DNA of 6,460 nucleotides from an uncultured Eubacteriales bacterium (GTDB lineage: Bacteria; Bacillota; Clostridia; Oscillospirales; CAG-272), in NCBI GenBank assembly GCA_949878535.1, contig CATLAS010000056.1:1-6460 (forward strand), written 5' to 3'. Of the stretch, positions 1 to 6,102 are shown piece by piece. The notes beneath the pieces were generated by a model, which worked only from the letters and a program-made list of their open reading frames with translations, made no database searches and was not told the DNA's origin. Numbering within the stretch: the first letter of the stretch is position 1; the number at the start of each line of letters is the position of its first letter. The translations under genes and the position numbers were made by a program.

Positions 1-1449
1 GGAACATAAACTATTGTACAAATCAATATATGCGCCTGCTGATGTGTGCCAGGAAAAATCCTGTTTCATAATCTGCGCCGCTATTTTTTGATGCAGACGT
101 GTGTCTTTGTAGATGCGGAGCGCCTGTGTAATTTTTTCATACAGCGCATCCGTACTGTACTCTGTAAAGACAAGACCGCAGCCCTGTACCTTTTCTTTTT
201 TTATGATTAAGGGCTGGATTGAATCGGACAGCCCGCCGGTTTTCCGAACAATGGGAATCGTACCGTAGCGGCAGGCTATCATTTGCGCTAGCCCGCAGGG
301 CTCGCTCGCAGAGGGCATGAGAAAGAAATCAGCGGCGGCATAGATTTGCTTGGAGAGGGCTCTGTCATATTTTATGAGGGCACGCATCTTTTGGGGAAAG
401 GATTTCTCCAGTTCGTGAAAAAAGGTTTCATATTGATTTTCTCCTGTGCCCAGCACAATCAATTGTGCGTCCTGCTGGGAGAGGAGGCGCTGCGCTGCCT
501 GACAAAGCAAATCGGTTCCTTTGTGTTCTACTAAACGGGATATTACAGCGAACAGGGGAACGTCACCTCGACAGGGAAGCCCTATGGCAGCTTGCAGAAA
601 GGATTTGTTTTCTTTTTTGCGGCGGACAGTTGCGCCAGTATACGGACGGGTAAGAATCGGATCCGCGGCTGGATTGTAATATGCATAGTCGATTCCATTT
701 AGGATTCCGGAGAGCTTTGCGGCATGCTGCCGCAGCACTGCGTCCAGTCCGTGTCCCATAGAAGGATTGCGGATTTCCTTTGCATAGGCAGGGCTTACCG
801 TGGTCACCTGATCGGCAAGTGCGACAGCGCCCTGCATCAGATTGATTTCCCCTGCCCAGCCCGCAGCTTTTGCATGAGCAGGCGACAGGGCAAACACATC
901 TTCCAGCATGCTCATAGAAAATCTTCCCTGATATTCTATATTATGAATGGTGAATACCGTTTTTATGCTGTCATAGCCCCTTCTGCCTCCGAAAAGGAAT
1001 GTATTATACAGAATAGCAGGGGCTCCCTGCCAGTCATGGGCATGGAGAATATCTGGATAAAAACCGATATGCTCCAGCATGTCCAGAACTGCCATGGAAA
1101 AAAAGGCGAAGCGTTCTCCGTCATCTGGATAGCCGTAGATATACTCACGGCCAAAATAAAAATCATTTTCAATAAAATAATATAGAACGCCAGCCCGGTG
1201 CAGACTGTATATGCAGCAAGGCTGCATCCGCCAGGAAAGGCGGACGAAGAAATCTGCTTCTTTGGTAATTTCTGCCCGTAGGGCGGTGTCGATACATCCG
1301 TACAGCGGGAGTGCAACCCGGATATCTGCCGAATTTCCGCAGGCGGATCGGAGTGCGGCAGGCAGACTGCCGATTACGTCTCCCAGTCCGCCTGCTGCTG
1401 CAAAAGGCATGCATTCTGCCGCCACATATAATATTTTTGTATTTTTCAA
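1..1449 (-). CDS. glgA: Glycogen synthase (ADP-glucose type, GT5), C-terminal end cut by window
   Basis: This enzyme transfers glucose from ADP-glucose to the non-reducing end of alpha-1,4-glucan in the cytoplasm. The frame is open for 483 codons to the window edge with no internal stop; the family is usually near 477 residues, so little is missing. Visible motifs are the N-terminal loop PFAAAGGLGDV (15-25), HAHDWQ (136-141), TIHNIEYQG, VTTVSPAYA, LNGID (250-254), SRLVEHKG with R305 and K310, EPCGLAQ with E383, and TGGLSDS near 405. These cover both GT-B Rossmann halves. The HDW histidine (138), R305, K310 and E383 match the catalytic residues of E. coli GlgA (H161, R300, K305, E377). The lysine of the KxGGL loop is replaced by Ala18, which is odd. 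The start is TTG at 1449-1447: an in-frame TAA lies at 1464-1462, no other plausible start codon lies between, and AAAGGG sits 8 bases upstream. It overlaps the glgD stop by four bases, so translational coupling is likely. Confidence 0.95.
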   Translation of the reverse strand, partial: MKNTKILYVAAECMPFAAAGGLGDVIGSLPAALRSACGNSADIRVALPLYGCIDTALRAEITKEADFFVRLSWRMQPCCIYSLHRAGVLYYFIENDFYFGREYIYGYPDDGERFAFFSMAVLDMLEHIGFYPDILHAHDWQGAPAILYNTFLFGGRRGYDSIKTVFTIHNIEYQGRFSMSMLEDVFALSPAHAKAAGWAGEINLMQGAVALADQVTTVSPAYAKEIRNPSMGHGLDAVLRQHAAKLSGILNGIDYAYYNPAADPILTRPYTGATVRRKKENKSFLQAAIGLPCRGDVPLFAVISRLVEHKGTDLLCQAAQRLLSQQDAQLIVLGTGENQYETFFHELEKSFPQKMRALIKYDRALSKQIYAAADFFLMPSASEPCGLAQMIACRYGTIPIVRKTGGLSDSIQPLIIKKEKVQGCGLVFTEYSTDALYEKITQALRIYKDTRLHQKIAAQIMKQDFSWHTSAGAYIDLYNSLCS

Positions 1450-2582
1450 ATCATTTTCCCTTTACTAATATAAAACGGAAGGGATTCGTGACCGGCTAAG
1501 GTGCGCGCGTCCCGGATGATTACATTTTTGTCTGCAATGACACAGTTCAGTGTAACATTTTCCCCTGTAATACTGTCCTGTAGCAAAACGGAATTTTTGA
1601 CTACTGTTCCTCGGCGCACCTGTACGCCACGGAATAAAATGGAATTTACTACTGTACCGTCGATTCGGCAGCCGTCTGCGATCAGGGCATTTGCGATGAC
1701 AGCACCATCTCCGTACTGGGTGGGCGGGGAATTACGCACTTTTGTATAAACGGGTCTGTCCTTTACATTAAACAGTGCGTCACGTGTATGTGTGCGCAGC
1801 AGATCAATATTCGCATGGTAGTAGCTGGAAAGACTGTCAATTTTGCCAAAGTAGCCGTCGTGCCGGTATATGCGGATGTTGGCACTTCCCATAGAGGAGG
1901 ATAGTGCCTGTCTGTAAAAGGATGTATAGCCGTGGGCAAGTGCGTCCAGCAGCAGGGTGAGCAGAAAGCTTTTGGAAAATACCATAATATTGGTGCTGAC
2001 GTCATGCTCGCCCCGGAGCAGTTTTGTATGCTCCACAAAATCTGTTACAGTTCCGTCCTCATCTGCATATATAATAGAATTTCCGGGACTCGGTTCCATA
2101 GAACCGAGATTGATCTGCTTTGTTACAATGGTCAGATCTGCGCCATCCTGTTCATGCTCCTCCAGGATTTTCGACAGGTTGATATTGCAGATTGCATCGC
2201 AGTCGGACAGAACAATGGCATCCTCGCTGCAATGCTTGATGAATTCCATTACGCCGATCAGGGCTTCCAGCCGGGTGGTGTACAGTTTCCCCGCTCGGGG
2301 ATTTTCGTAAGCAGTGACAAAAGGCGGGAGAATGATAACGCCGCCGCCCCGGCGGGCAAGATCCCAGTCCTTGCCAGTGCCGATATGGTCCATTAGCGAA
2401 CGGTAGTTGTTGTGGGTTACGATTCCCACTTTGGTGATTCCTGAATTCACCATATTGGACAGGGCAAAGTCCACCAGACGGTATCTTCCGCCGAAGGGAA
2501 GAGACGCCATGGTGCGTGTTGCGGTCATCTGCGGAACGCTTTGGTCATGTATATTGGAAAAAATCAGTCCTGCCGCTGTCAT
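1446..2582 (-). CDS. glgD: GlgD, non-catalytic ADP-glucose pyrophosphorylase-like subunit
   Basis: This 378-residue paralogue of GlgC has a nucleotidyltransferase-like fold (about 1-265) and a C-terminal left-handed beta-helix (about 285-360). Family hallmarks are PFGGRYRLVDFALSNMVNSG (29-48), RSLMDHIGTGKDWDL (61-75) and the HANIDLL segment (256-262). It keeps the architecture but lacks catalytic features present in the neighbouring GlgC. There is no GGxGxRL loop near the N-terminus, GDHIYKMDY is replaced by DCDAICNINL (127-136), FAEKP by FVEHT (182-186), and the second metal-binding Asp of GYWKDVGT by Lys247. In characterised Firmicute enzymes GlgD associates with GlgC and raises its activity or changes its regulation; that role is inferred here. 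The ATG start has GGAG seven bases upstream (2593-2590). It lies 36 bases after glgC and overlaps glgA by four bases. Confidence 0.93.
   Translation of the reverse strand: MTAAGLIFSNIHDQSVPQMTATRTMASLPFGGRYRLVDFALSNMVNSGITKVGIVTHNNYRSLMDHIGTGKDWDLARRGGGVIILPPFVTAYENPRAGKLYTTRLEALIGVMEFIKHCSEDAIVLSDCDAICNINLSKILEEHEQDGADLTIVTKQINLGSMEPSPGNSIIYADEDGTVTDFVEHTKLLRGEHDVSTNIMVFSKSFLLTLLLDALAHGYTSFYRQALSSSMGSANIRIYRHDGYFGKIDSLSSYYHANIDLLRTHTRDALFNVKDRPVYTKVRNSPPTQYGDGAVIANALIADGCRIDGTVVNSILFRGVQVRRGTVVKNSVLLQDSITGENVTLNCVIADKNVIIRDARTLAGHESLPFYISKGKMI
1447..1463 (-). promoter_or_regulatory. Ribosome binding site and TTG start of glgA inside the glgD 3' end
   Basis: Read on the minus strand, AAAGGG (1463-1458) is followed by 8 bases and then TTG (1449-1447). 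The glgD stop TGA occupies 1448-1446, giving a TTGA overlap like the common ATGA coupling arrangement. The nearby ATG at 1454-1452 is the penultimate codon of glgD and would give only Met-Ile-stop, so it cannot start glgA. The next candidate, a GTG at codon 9, would remove the first beta strand. Coupled translation is inferred. Confidence 0.8.
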
Positions 2583-2618
2583 AGTAGTTCTCCAGCCTTT
2601 CTTTTATATAAAGTTGCA

Positions 2619-3806
2619 TCATCGCAGATCAGGCAGCATCATGCCTGCCTCCACCGTTTTATTATCGCCGATTGCAACGCCTTCGCCGATCACTGTCAGT
2701 CCGTTTCCGCTTTCCCGGATTCCACCTATATGGGCGCCCATACCGATATGCACATTGGAATCCAAAATTGAATATTCCACACATGCGTCCTCTTCTATTA
2801 TCGTACCGTCCATGACTACAGTATCTCGCACGACTGCGCCGGGCATGACCCGCACGCTTGGAAAGAGAACTGCATTTTCCACGGTGCCGTAAATTTCGCA
2901 GCCTTCCGTGATGATAGAATTTTTTATTTTTGCACTGTCGCCAATAAATTGGGGCGGCAGGGGATCATGCCGGGTAAACACCCGCCATGCGTCGTCTTCC
3001 AGGGAAAACACCGGCCGCGGTCCCAGCAGGTCCATATTGGCTTCCCACAGACTTGTAATTGTGCCTACATCCTTCCAGTAGCCGTCAAACTGAAACGCCA
3101 TCATTTTTTCTCCGGCTGCCAGCATGGCGGGAATAATGTTTTTTCCGAAGTCGTTGTCAGATGCAGGATCTTTTGCATCTTTGGTAAGATATTCGTACAG
3201 TTTTTTTCGGTTGAATATATAAATTCCCATGGAAGCTTTGGTGGATTCCGGTTTTTCCGGCTTTTCTGCAAATTTTGTAATGCGCTGTTCCCAGTCGATT
3301 GTCATGATACCGAATCGGCTTGCTTCTTCTATGGGAACGTCAATGACGGCAATGGTACAGTCAGCGCCTCTGTTTTTGTGAAACCGAAGCATTTTGGAAT
3401 AGTCCATTTTATATATATGATCTCCCGATAGAATCAGAACATACTCCGGGTCAAACTGATCAATGAAACGCATGTTCTGATAGATGGCGTGGGCAGTTCC
3501 CTTGTACCAGTCTCGGGAATGCTGCCCCTGATAGGGAGGAAGAATTTTTACGCCGCCGTAGGCGCGGTCCAAATCCCATGGAAGCCCGTTGCCAATATAA
3601 TCATTTAAAATAAGGGGCTGATACTGGGTGAGTACACCTACGGTGTCGATTCCGGAATTGGTGAAATTGGACAGAGGAAAATCAATAATTCGGTATTTTC
3701 CCCCAAAGGGTACGGCGGGCTTTGCGACCTGTTGGGTCAGTGCATATAGCCGGCTGCCCTGACCGCCCGCCAGCAGCATGGCAACGCACTCTTTTTTCTT
3801 GAACAT
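2619..3806 (-). CDS. glgC: Glucose-1-phosphate adenylyltransferase (ADP-glucose pyrophosphorylase), catalytic subunit
   Basis: GlgC catalyses ATP + glucose-1-phosphate to ADP-glucose + pyrophosphate, the committed step of bacterial glycogen synthesis. At 395 residues it is slightly shorter than the E. coli enzyme and of the usual Firmicute size. The nucleotidyltransferase domain (about 7-260) shows the ATP-binding loop AGGQGSRL (13-20), [20 protein letters not shown] (28-47), [12 protein letters not shown] (100-111), GDHIYKMDY with metal-ligand D129 (128-136), FAEKP with K182 and GYWKDVGT with D246 (242-249). A left-handed beta-helix follows (about 286-391). The residue matching the fructose-1,6-bisphosphate-contacting Lys39 of E. 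coli is Gln26, as expected for an enzyme not activated in the enteric way. His106 stands where E. coli has Asp in GTADAV. The ATG start has GGAG five bases upstream (3815-3812), inside the 12-base gap after glgB. The partner is GlgD, encoded next. Confidence 0.96.
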   Translation of the reverse strand: MFKKKECVAMLLAGGQGSRLYALTQQVAKPAVPFGGKYRIIDFPLSNFTNSGIDTVGVLTQYQPLILNDYIGNGLPWDLDRAYGGVKILPPYQGQHSRDWYKGTAHAIYQNMRFIDQFDPEYVLILSGDHIYKMDYSKMLRFHKNRGADCTIAVIDVPIEEASRFGIMTIDWEQRITKFAEKPEKPESTKASMGIYIFNRKKLYEYLTKDAKDPASDNDFGKNIIPAMLAAGEKMMAFQFDGYWKDVGTITSLWEANMDLLGPRPVFSLEDDAWRVFTRHDPLPPQFIGDSAKIKNSIITEGCEIYGTVENAVLFPSVRVMPGAVVRDTVVMDGTIIEEDACVEYSILDSNVHIGMGAHIGGIRESGNGLTVIGEGVAIGDNKTVEAGMMLPDLR

Positions 3807-3818
3807 ATAAACTCCATT

Positions 3819-5726
3819 CTAAAGTGTTGTAGTTGAATCGGATATGGAGCGTTTGGGGGTTCTGCGCAGAAAACAAGCTCCGTATGCAGGTAAATTGAGT
3901 GTGAGATATTGCTGAAACTCTCCCCATGCGCCGTCTGAAGTCGGCAGGGTACCGTTTTCCTTTCCGCTGCCTCCGTAGCAGGTGCTGTCAGAATTGAAAA
4001 TTTCGGTATATTCTCCCGCCTGCGGCACGCCTATTGTAAAATCAGGACGCTCTACCGGAGTGAAGTTCAGAACGATGATCACTTCTCTCCCGCTTTTATC
4101 AATCCGCCGATAGGAGAGAACGCTCATATCCCGGTTGTCTGCGTCAATCCATGCAAAGCCTTTCCAACTGTTGTCCTGTTCCCACAGGGCAGGTGTTTCC
4201 AGATAAATATGGTTTAGCCGTGCACTGTATAGCTGGAGCATGGCATGCTTTTCATAGTCTAATAAAAACCATTCGATTTGTCCGCTATAGTCCCATTCTT
4301 TGAATTGCCCGATCTCGCTGCCCATAAAGGTCAGCTTTTTTCCGGGCTGTGTCATCATATATGCCATAAACAGTCGCGCCTGGGCGAATTTTTCTTCATA
4401 GGTGCCCGGCATTTTATCTAAGAAGGATTTTTTACCGTGTACTACTTCGTCATGGGAAATGGGTAAGACAAAGCCTTCCGCATAGGCGTACATCATAGGA
4501 AAGGTGACTTTGTTATGGTTGTGCTTTCGGAATAGGGGATCGGTCATGGCATAGCTGAGGGTGTCATTCATCCATCCCATATTCCATTTCAGAGAGAATC
4601 CCAGTCCGCCCCGGTCAAAGGTGGTGATATCCGGCCACGCGGTGGATTCTTCTGCAATAATCAATACGTCGGGGTAGTAAGAGGTCATAATGGAATTAAG
4701 TTTCTGAAAGAAAGCGATTGCTTCCAGATTTCGGTTGTCTCCATGGACATTTGGTACCCACTCCCCATCTTTTTTGCCGTAATCCAAATACAGCATAGAG
4801 GCGACTGCGTCAACCCGCAGTCCGTCGATGTGATACTTGGACGCCCAGAATACTGCATTGGAAATCAAGAAGGACTGCACTTCGGGTCTGCCAACGTCAA
4901 AGCATCGGGTACCCCAGTCGGGCTGCTCCATTCGGTCTTTTCCCTGATACTCGTATAAGGGACCGCCGTCCAGTTCAAAAAGCCCAGCTTCATCTTTGGG
5001 AAAATGTGCAGGTACCCAGTCCAGAAGCACACCGATTCCGGCGCTGTGCATATGATCTACAAACGCCATAAAATCCTGTGGCGTGCCGAATCGGGAGGTA
5101 GGGGCAAAATATCCTGTAAGCTGATACCCCCAGGAACCGTCGAAGGGGTATTCCATAATAGGCATCAGTTCCACATGGGTGTATCCCATTTGCAGAACAT
5201 AGGGGGCGAGCTCTCTTGCAAGCTCCCTGTAGGATAAATATGTGCCGTCGCTGCGGCGCATCCAGGAAGCGGCATGGAGTTCATAGATATTGATTGGCTG
5301 CCTGCGGCAGTTTTCCCTTGTATATTTGTGCCTGCGGGAGCGCATCCAGATCTGGTCGTGCCAGGTGAATCCATTTATATTCCAGAAACGGGAGGCAGTG
5401 TTGGGCTGAAGCTCCGCATAAAAGGCATAAGGATCGGCTTTATATAAGTCTCCCTTTTTTGTGTGCAGCTTGTATTTGTAACCGTAGCCGTCTCCAAAAC
5501 GGTCTGAGGGGATTTCTCCTTCCCAGACCCCTGCAGGATCAATGCGCGTCATGGGATCTGTTTCTTCCCAGTTATTGAATGCGCCTACAACAAATACTGC
5601 ATCTGCTCCCGGTGCCCAAAGGCGAAAGGTATACCTGTCCCCAGTACGGTGCGCGCCAAGATATTCGTAGGTGCGGTAGTTTGTTCCTTCATGGAATAAA
5701 TACAATGCCTGACTGTCTTGCTTCAT
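3819..5726 (-). CDS. glgB: 1,4-alpha-glucan branching enzyme (GH13)
   Basis: GlgB cuts alpha-1,4-glucan chains and reattaches the pieces in alpha-1,6 linkage, making glycogen branched. The 635 residues comprise a CBM48-like N-terminal domain (about 27-115, with FRLWAPGADAVFVVGAFNNW at 34-53), a GH13 barrel (about 148-500) and a C-terminal beta domain (about 535-622). The four GH13 conserved regions are present: DWVPAHF (236-242), GLRVDAVASMLY with the nucleophile D306, AEESTAWP with the acid/base E359, and SHDEVVHGKKS with D426. NIYELHAASW (146-155) and WGYQLTGYFAPTSRFGTP (199-216) are further branching-enzyme hallmarks. The extra N-terminal module of the longer E. coli-type enzyme (about 728 residues) is absent, as in other short Firmicute GlgB proteins. 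The ATG start is preceded by a strong GGAGG (5742-5738) at a rather long spacing of 11 bases. It is the first gene of the operon, after a 376-base non-coding gap. Confidence 0.97.
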   Translation of the reverse strand: MKQDSQALYLFHEGTNYRTYEYLGAHRTGDRYTFRLWAPGADAVFVVGAFNNWEETDPMTRIDPAGVWEGEIPSDRFGDGYGYKYKLHTKKGDLYKADPYAFYAELQPNTASRFWNINGFTWHDQIWMRSRRHKYTRENCRRQPINIYELHAASWMRRSDGTYLSYRELARELAPYVLQMGYTHVELMPIMEYPFDGSWGYQLTGYFAPTSRFGTPQDFMAFVDHMHSAGIGVLLDWVPAHFPKDEAGLFELDGGPLYEYQGKDRMEQPDWGTRCFDVGRPEVQSFLISNAVFWASKYHIDGLRVDAVASMLYLDYGKKDGEWVPNVHGDNRNLEAIAFFQKLNSIMTSYYPDVLIIAEESTAWPDITTFDRGGLGFSLKWNMGWMNDTLSYAMTDPLFRKHNHNKVTFPMMYAYAEGFVLPISHDEVVHGKKSFLDKMPGTYEEKFAQARLFMAYMMTQPGKKLTFMGSEIGQFKEWDYSGQIEWFLLDYEKHAMLQLYSARLNHIYLETPALWEQDNSWKGFAWIDADNRDMSVLSYRRIDKSGREVIIVLNFTPVERPDFTIGVPQAGEYTEIFNSDSTCYGGSGKENGTLPTSDGAWGEFQQYLTLNLPAYGACFLRRTPKRSISDSTTTL

Positions 5727-5771
5727 TGGTGTCTGTACCTCCGTTCTGCGGTGTTTGATGAACTTTGTAAG

Positions 5772-5792
5772 CCCCCCTTGTGCAAAGGGGGG
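5772..5792 (-). other. Strong hairpin in the glgB 5' leader
   Basis: In a minus-strand transcript this segment folds into an 8-bp stem (CCCCCCTT with AAGGGGGG) around a five-base loop. It ends 29 bases upstream of the glgB ribosome binding site. No U-run follows it, so it does not look like an intrinsic terminator. It could affect leader stability or ribosome access, which is inference. It is part of the palindromic element. Confidence 0.45.
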
Positions 5793-5846
5793 AAAATCAC
5801 GGCTTTGCCGCGATGGGGGGATTGTCTATGCTATCGTTTTGAATAA

Positions 5847-5874
5847 TCTATAAATCGACTGTCCCTACAGACAA
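5847..5874 (-). promoter_or_regulatory. Possible sigma-70-type promoter for the glg operon
   Basis: On the minus strand, TTGTCT (5874-5869, four of six matches to the -35 consensus) is followed by 16 bases and TATAGA (5852-5847, four of six to the -10 consensus). It lies about 120 bases upstream of the glgB start, in the AT-rich centre of the palindromic element. Both boxes are weak. An alternative is TATAAC at 5977-5972, which has a better -10 but no recognisable -35. Confidence 0.22.
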
Positions 5875-5902
5875 TCCCTCCGTCGCGCCTTATGGCGCGA
5901 CA

Positions 5903-6037
5903 CCTCCCTTTACACAAGGGAGGCTATAAAAAGTGTGTGCGCTGTGCTGCCTCCTTTTGCTGTGGGGAGGTTATAAAAAGTATGTGTGTCGTGATATTCC
6001 CTCTTTGCTGGGGGGAGCCTTTTCGTTAGTGTGTGAT
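5903..6037. repeat. Three degenerate tandem units: GC-rich hairpin plus TATAAAAAGTGTGTG-like tail
   Basis: Three units each have a C-rich/G-rich hairpin followed by an AT-rich, GTGTG-ending tail. The hairpins are CCTCCCTT/AAGGGAGG (5903-5923), CCTCC/GGAGG (5950-5970) and CCCTC/GGGGG (5999-6015 region). The first two tails, 5921-5941 and 5968-5988, match at 18 of 21 positions. The third is decayed but keeps AGTGTGTG at 6028-6035. The tail cores start at 5932, 5979 and 6028, a period of 47-49 bases. The first hairpin is also the outer end of the palindromic element, so the units may be decayed partial copies of its terminus. Confidence 0.5.
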
Positions 6038-6050
6038 ACAAAAATCCTAT

Positions 6051-6079
6051 AAAAAAAGAAAAAGACCCTCTCGGATCTT
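6051..6079 (-). terminator. Intrinsic terminator after the HAD hydrolase gene
   Basis: On the minus strand, AAGATCC (6079-6073), a GAGA loop (6072-6069) and GGGTCTT (6068-6062) form a 7-bp stem with one G-U pair. TTTCTTTTTTT (6061-6051) follows. It starts 23 bases after the HAD stop codon and points away from that gene. It separates the HAD gene's transcript from the glg operon, implying glgB has its own promoter. Confidence 0.8.
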
Positions 6080-6102
6080 CTTCTGATTTTTTTGATTTTT
6101 CG

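Larger units (their letters stand above)
5762..5934. repeat. MITE-like palindromic element with two long imperfect inverted arms
   Basis: The left arm (5771-5827) and right arm (5869-5924) are imperfect inverted copies of each other. Both share a GCCYCCCTTGTGYAAAGGGRGG outer hairpin, an inner GC-rich hairpin and the inner end ATTGTCT/AGACAAT, with one single-base indel. The similarity extends outward to ACTTT (5762-5766) and AAAGT (5930-5934), giving about 173 bp. Each arm folds on its own. The left tip is CCCCCCTT(5772-5779)/AAGGGGGG(5785-5792) and the right tip is CCTCCCTT(5903-5910)/AAGGGAGG(5916-5923), each with a 5-base loop. An inner perfect stem TCGCGCC/GGCGCGA spans 5883-5900. The 41-base centre (5828-5868) is AT-richer. 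There is no ORF and no clear target duplication. It resembles dispersed repeats I associate with gut Clostridia, but copy number cannot be judged from one window. Confidence 0.7.

Noticed and set aside
724..1185. Plus-strand 153-codon open frame
   Set aside because: It lies wholly antisense to glgA, whose minus-strand frame carries conserved GT5 motifs throughout; the plus-strand product has no recognisable features.
1932..2396. Plus-strand 154-codon open frame, with a second overlapping frame at 1957-2310
   Set aside because: Both are antisense to glgD and overlap each other; they are shadows of the conserved coding frame.
2407..3431. Plus-strand open frames of about 160 codons opposite glgC and the start of glgD
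   Set aside because: They span the glgC/glgD junction or lie within glgC on the opposite strand, with low-complexity or cysteine/phenylalanine-rich products and no family resemblance.
5997..6026. Possible plus-strand terminator (TCCCTC/GGGGGA stem followed by CCTTTTC)
   Set aside because: No plus-strand gene lies upstream, the T-run is only four bases, and the stem is better explained as the third degenerate repeat unit.
5762..6037. CRISPR array or tRNA/rRNA fragment in the repeat-rich gap
   Set aside because: There are only two to three degenerate units without uniform repeats and unique spacers of constant length, and no cloverleaf or conserved RNA core is visible.
5727..6050. Riboswitch in the glgB leader
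   Set aside because: The structure there consists of inverted-repeat arms of a palindromic element; I do not recognise any conserved aptamer core.
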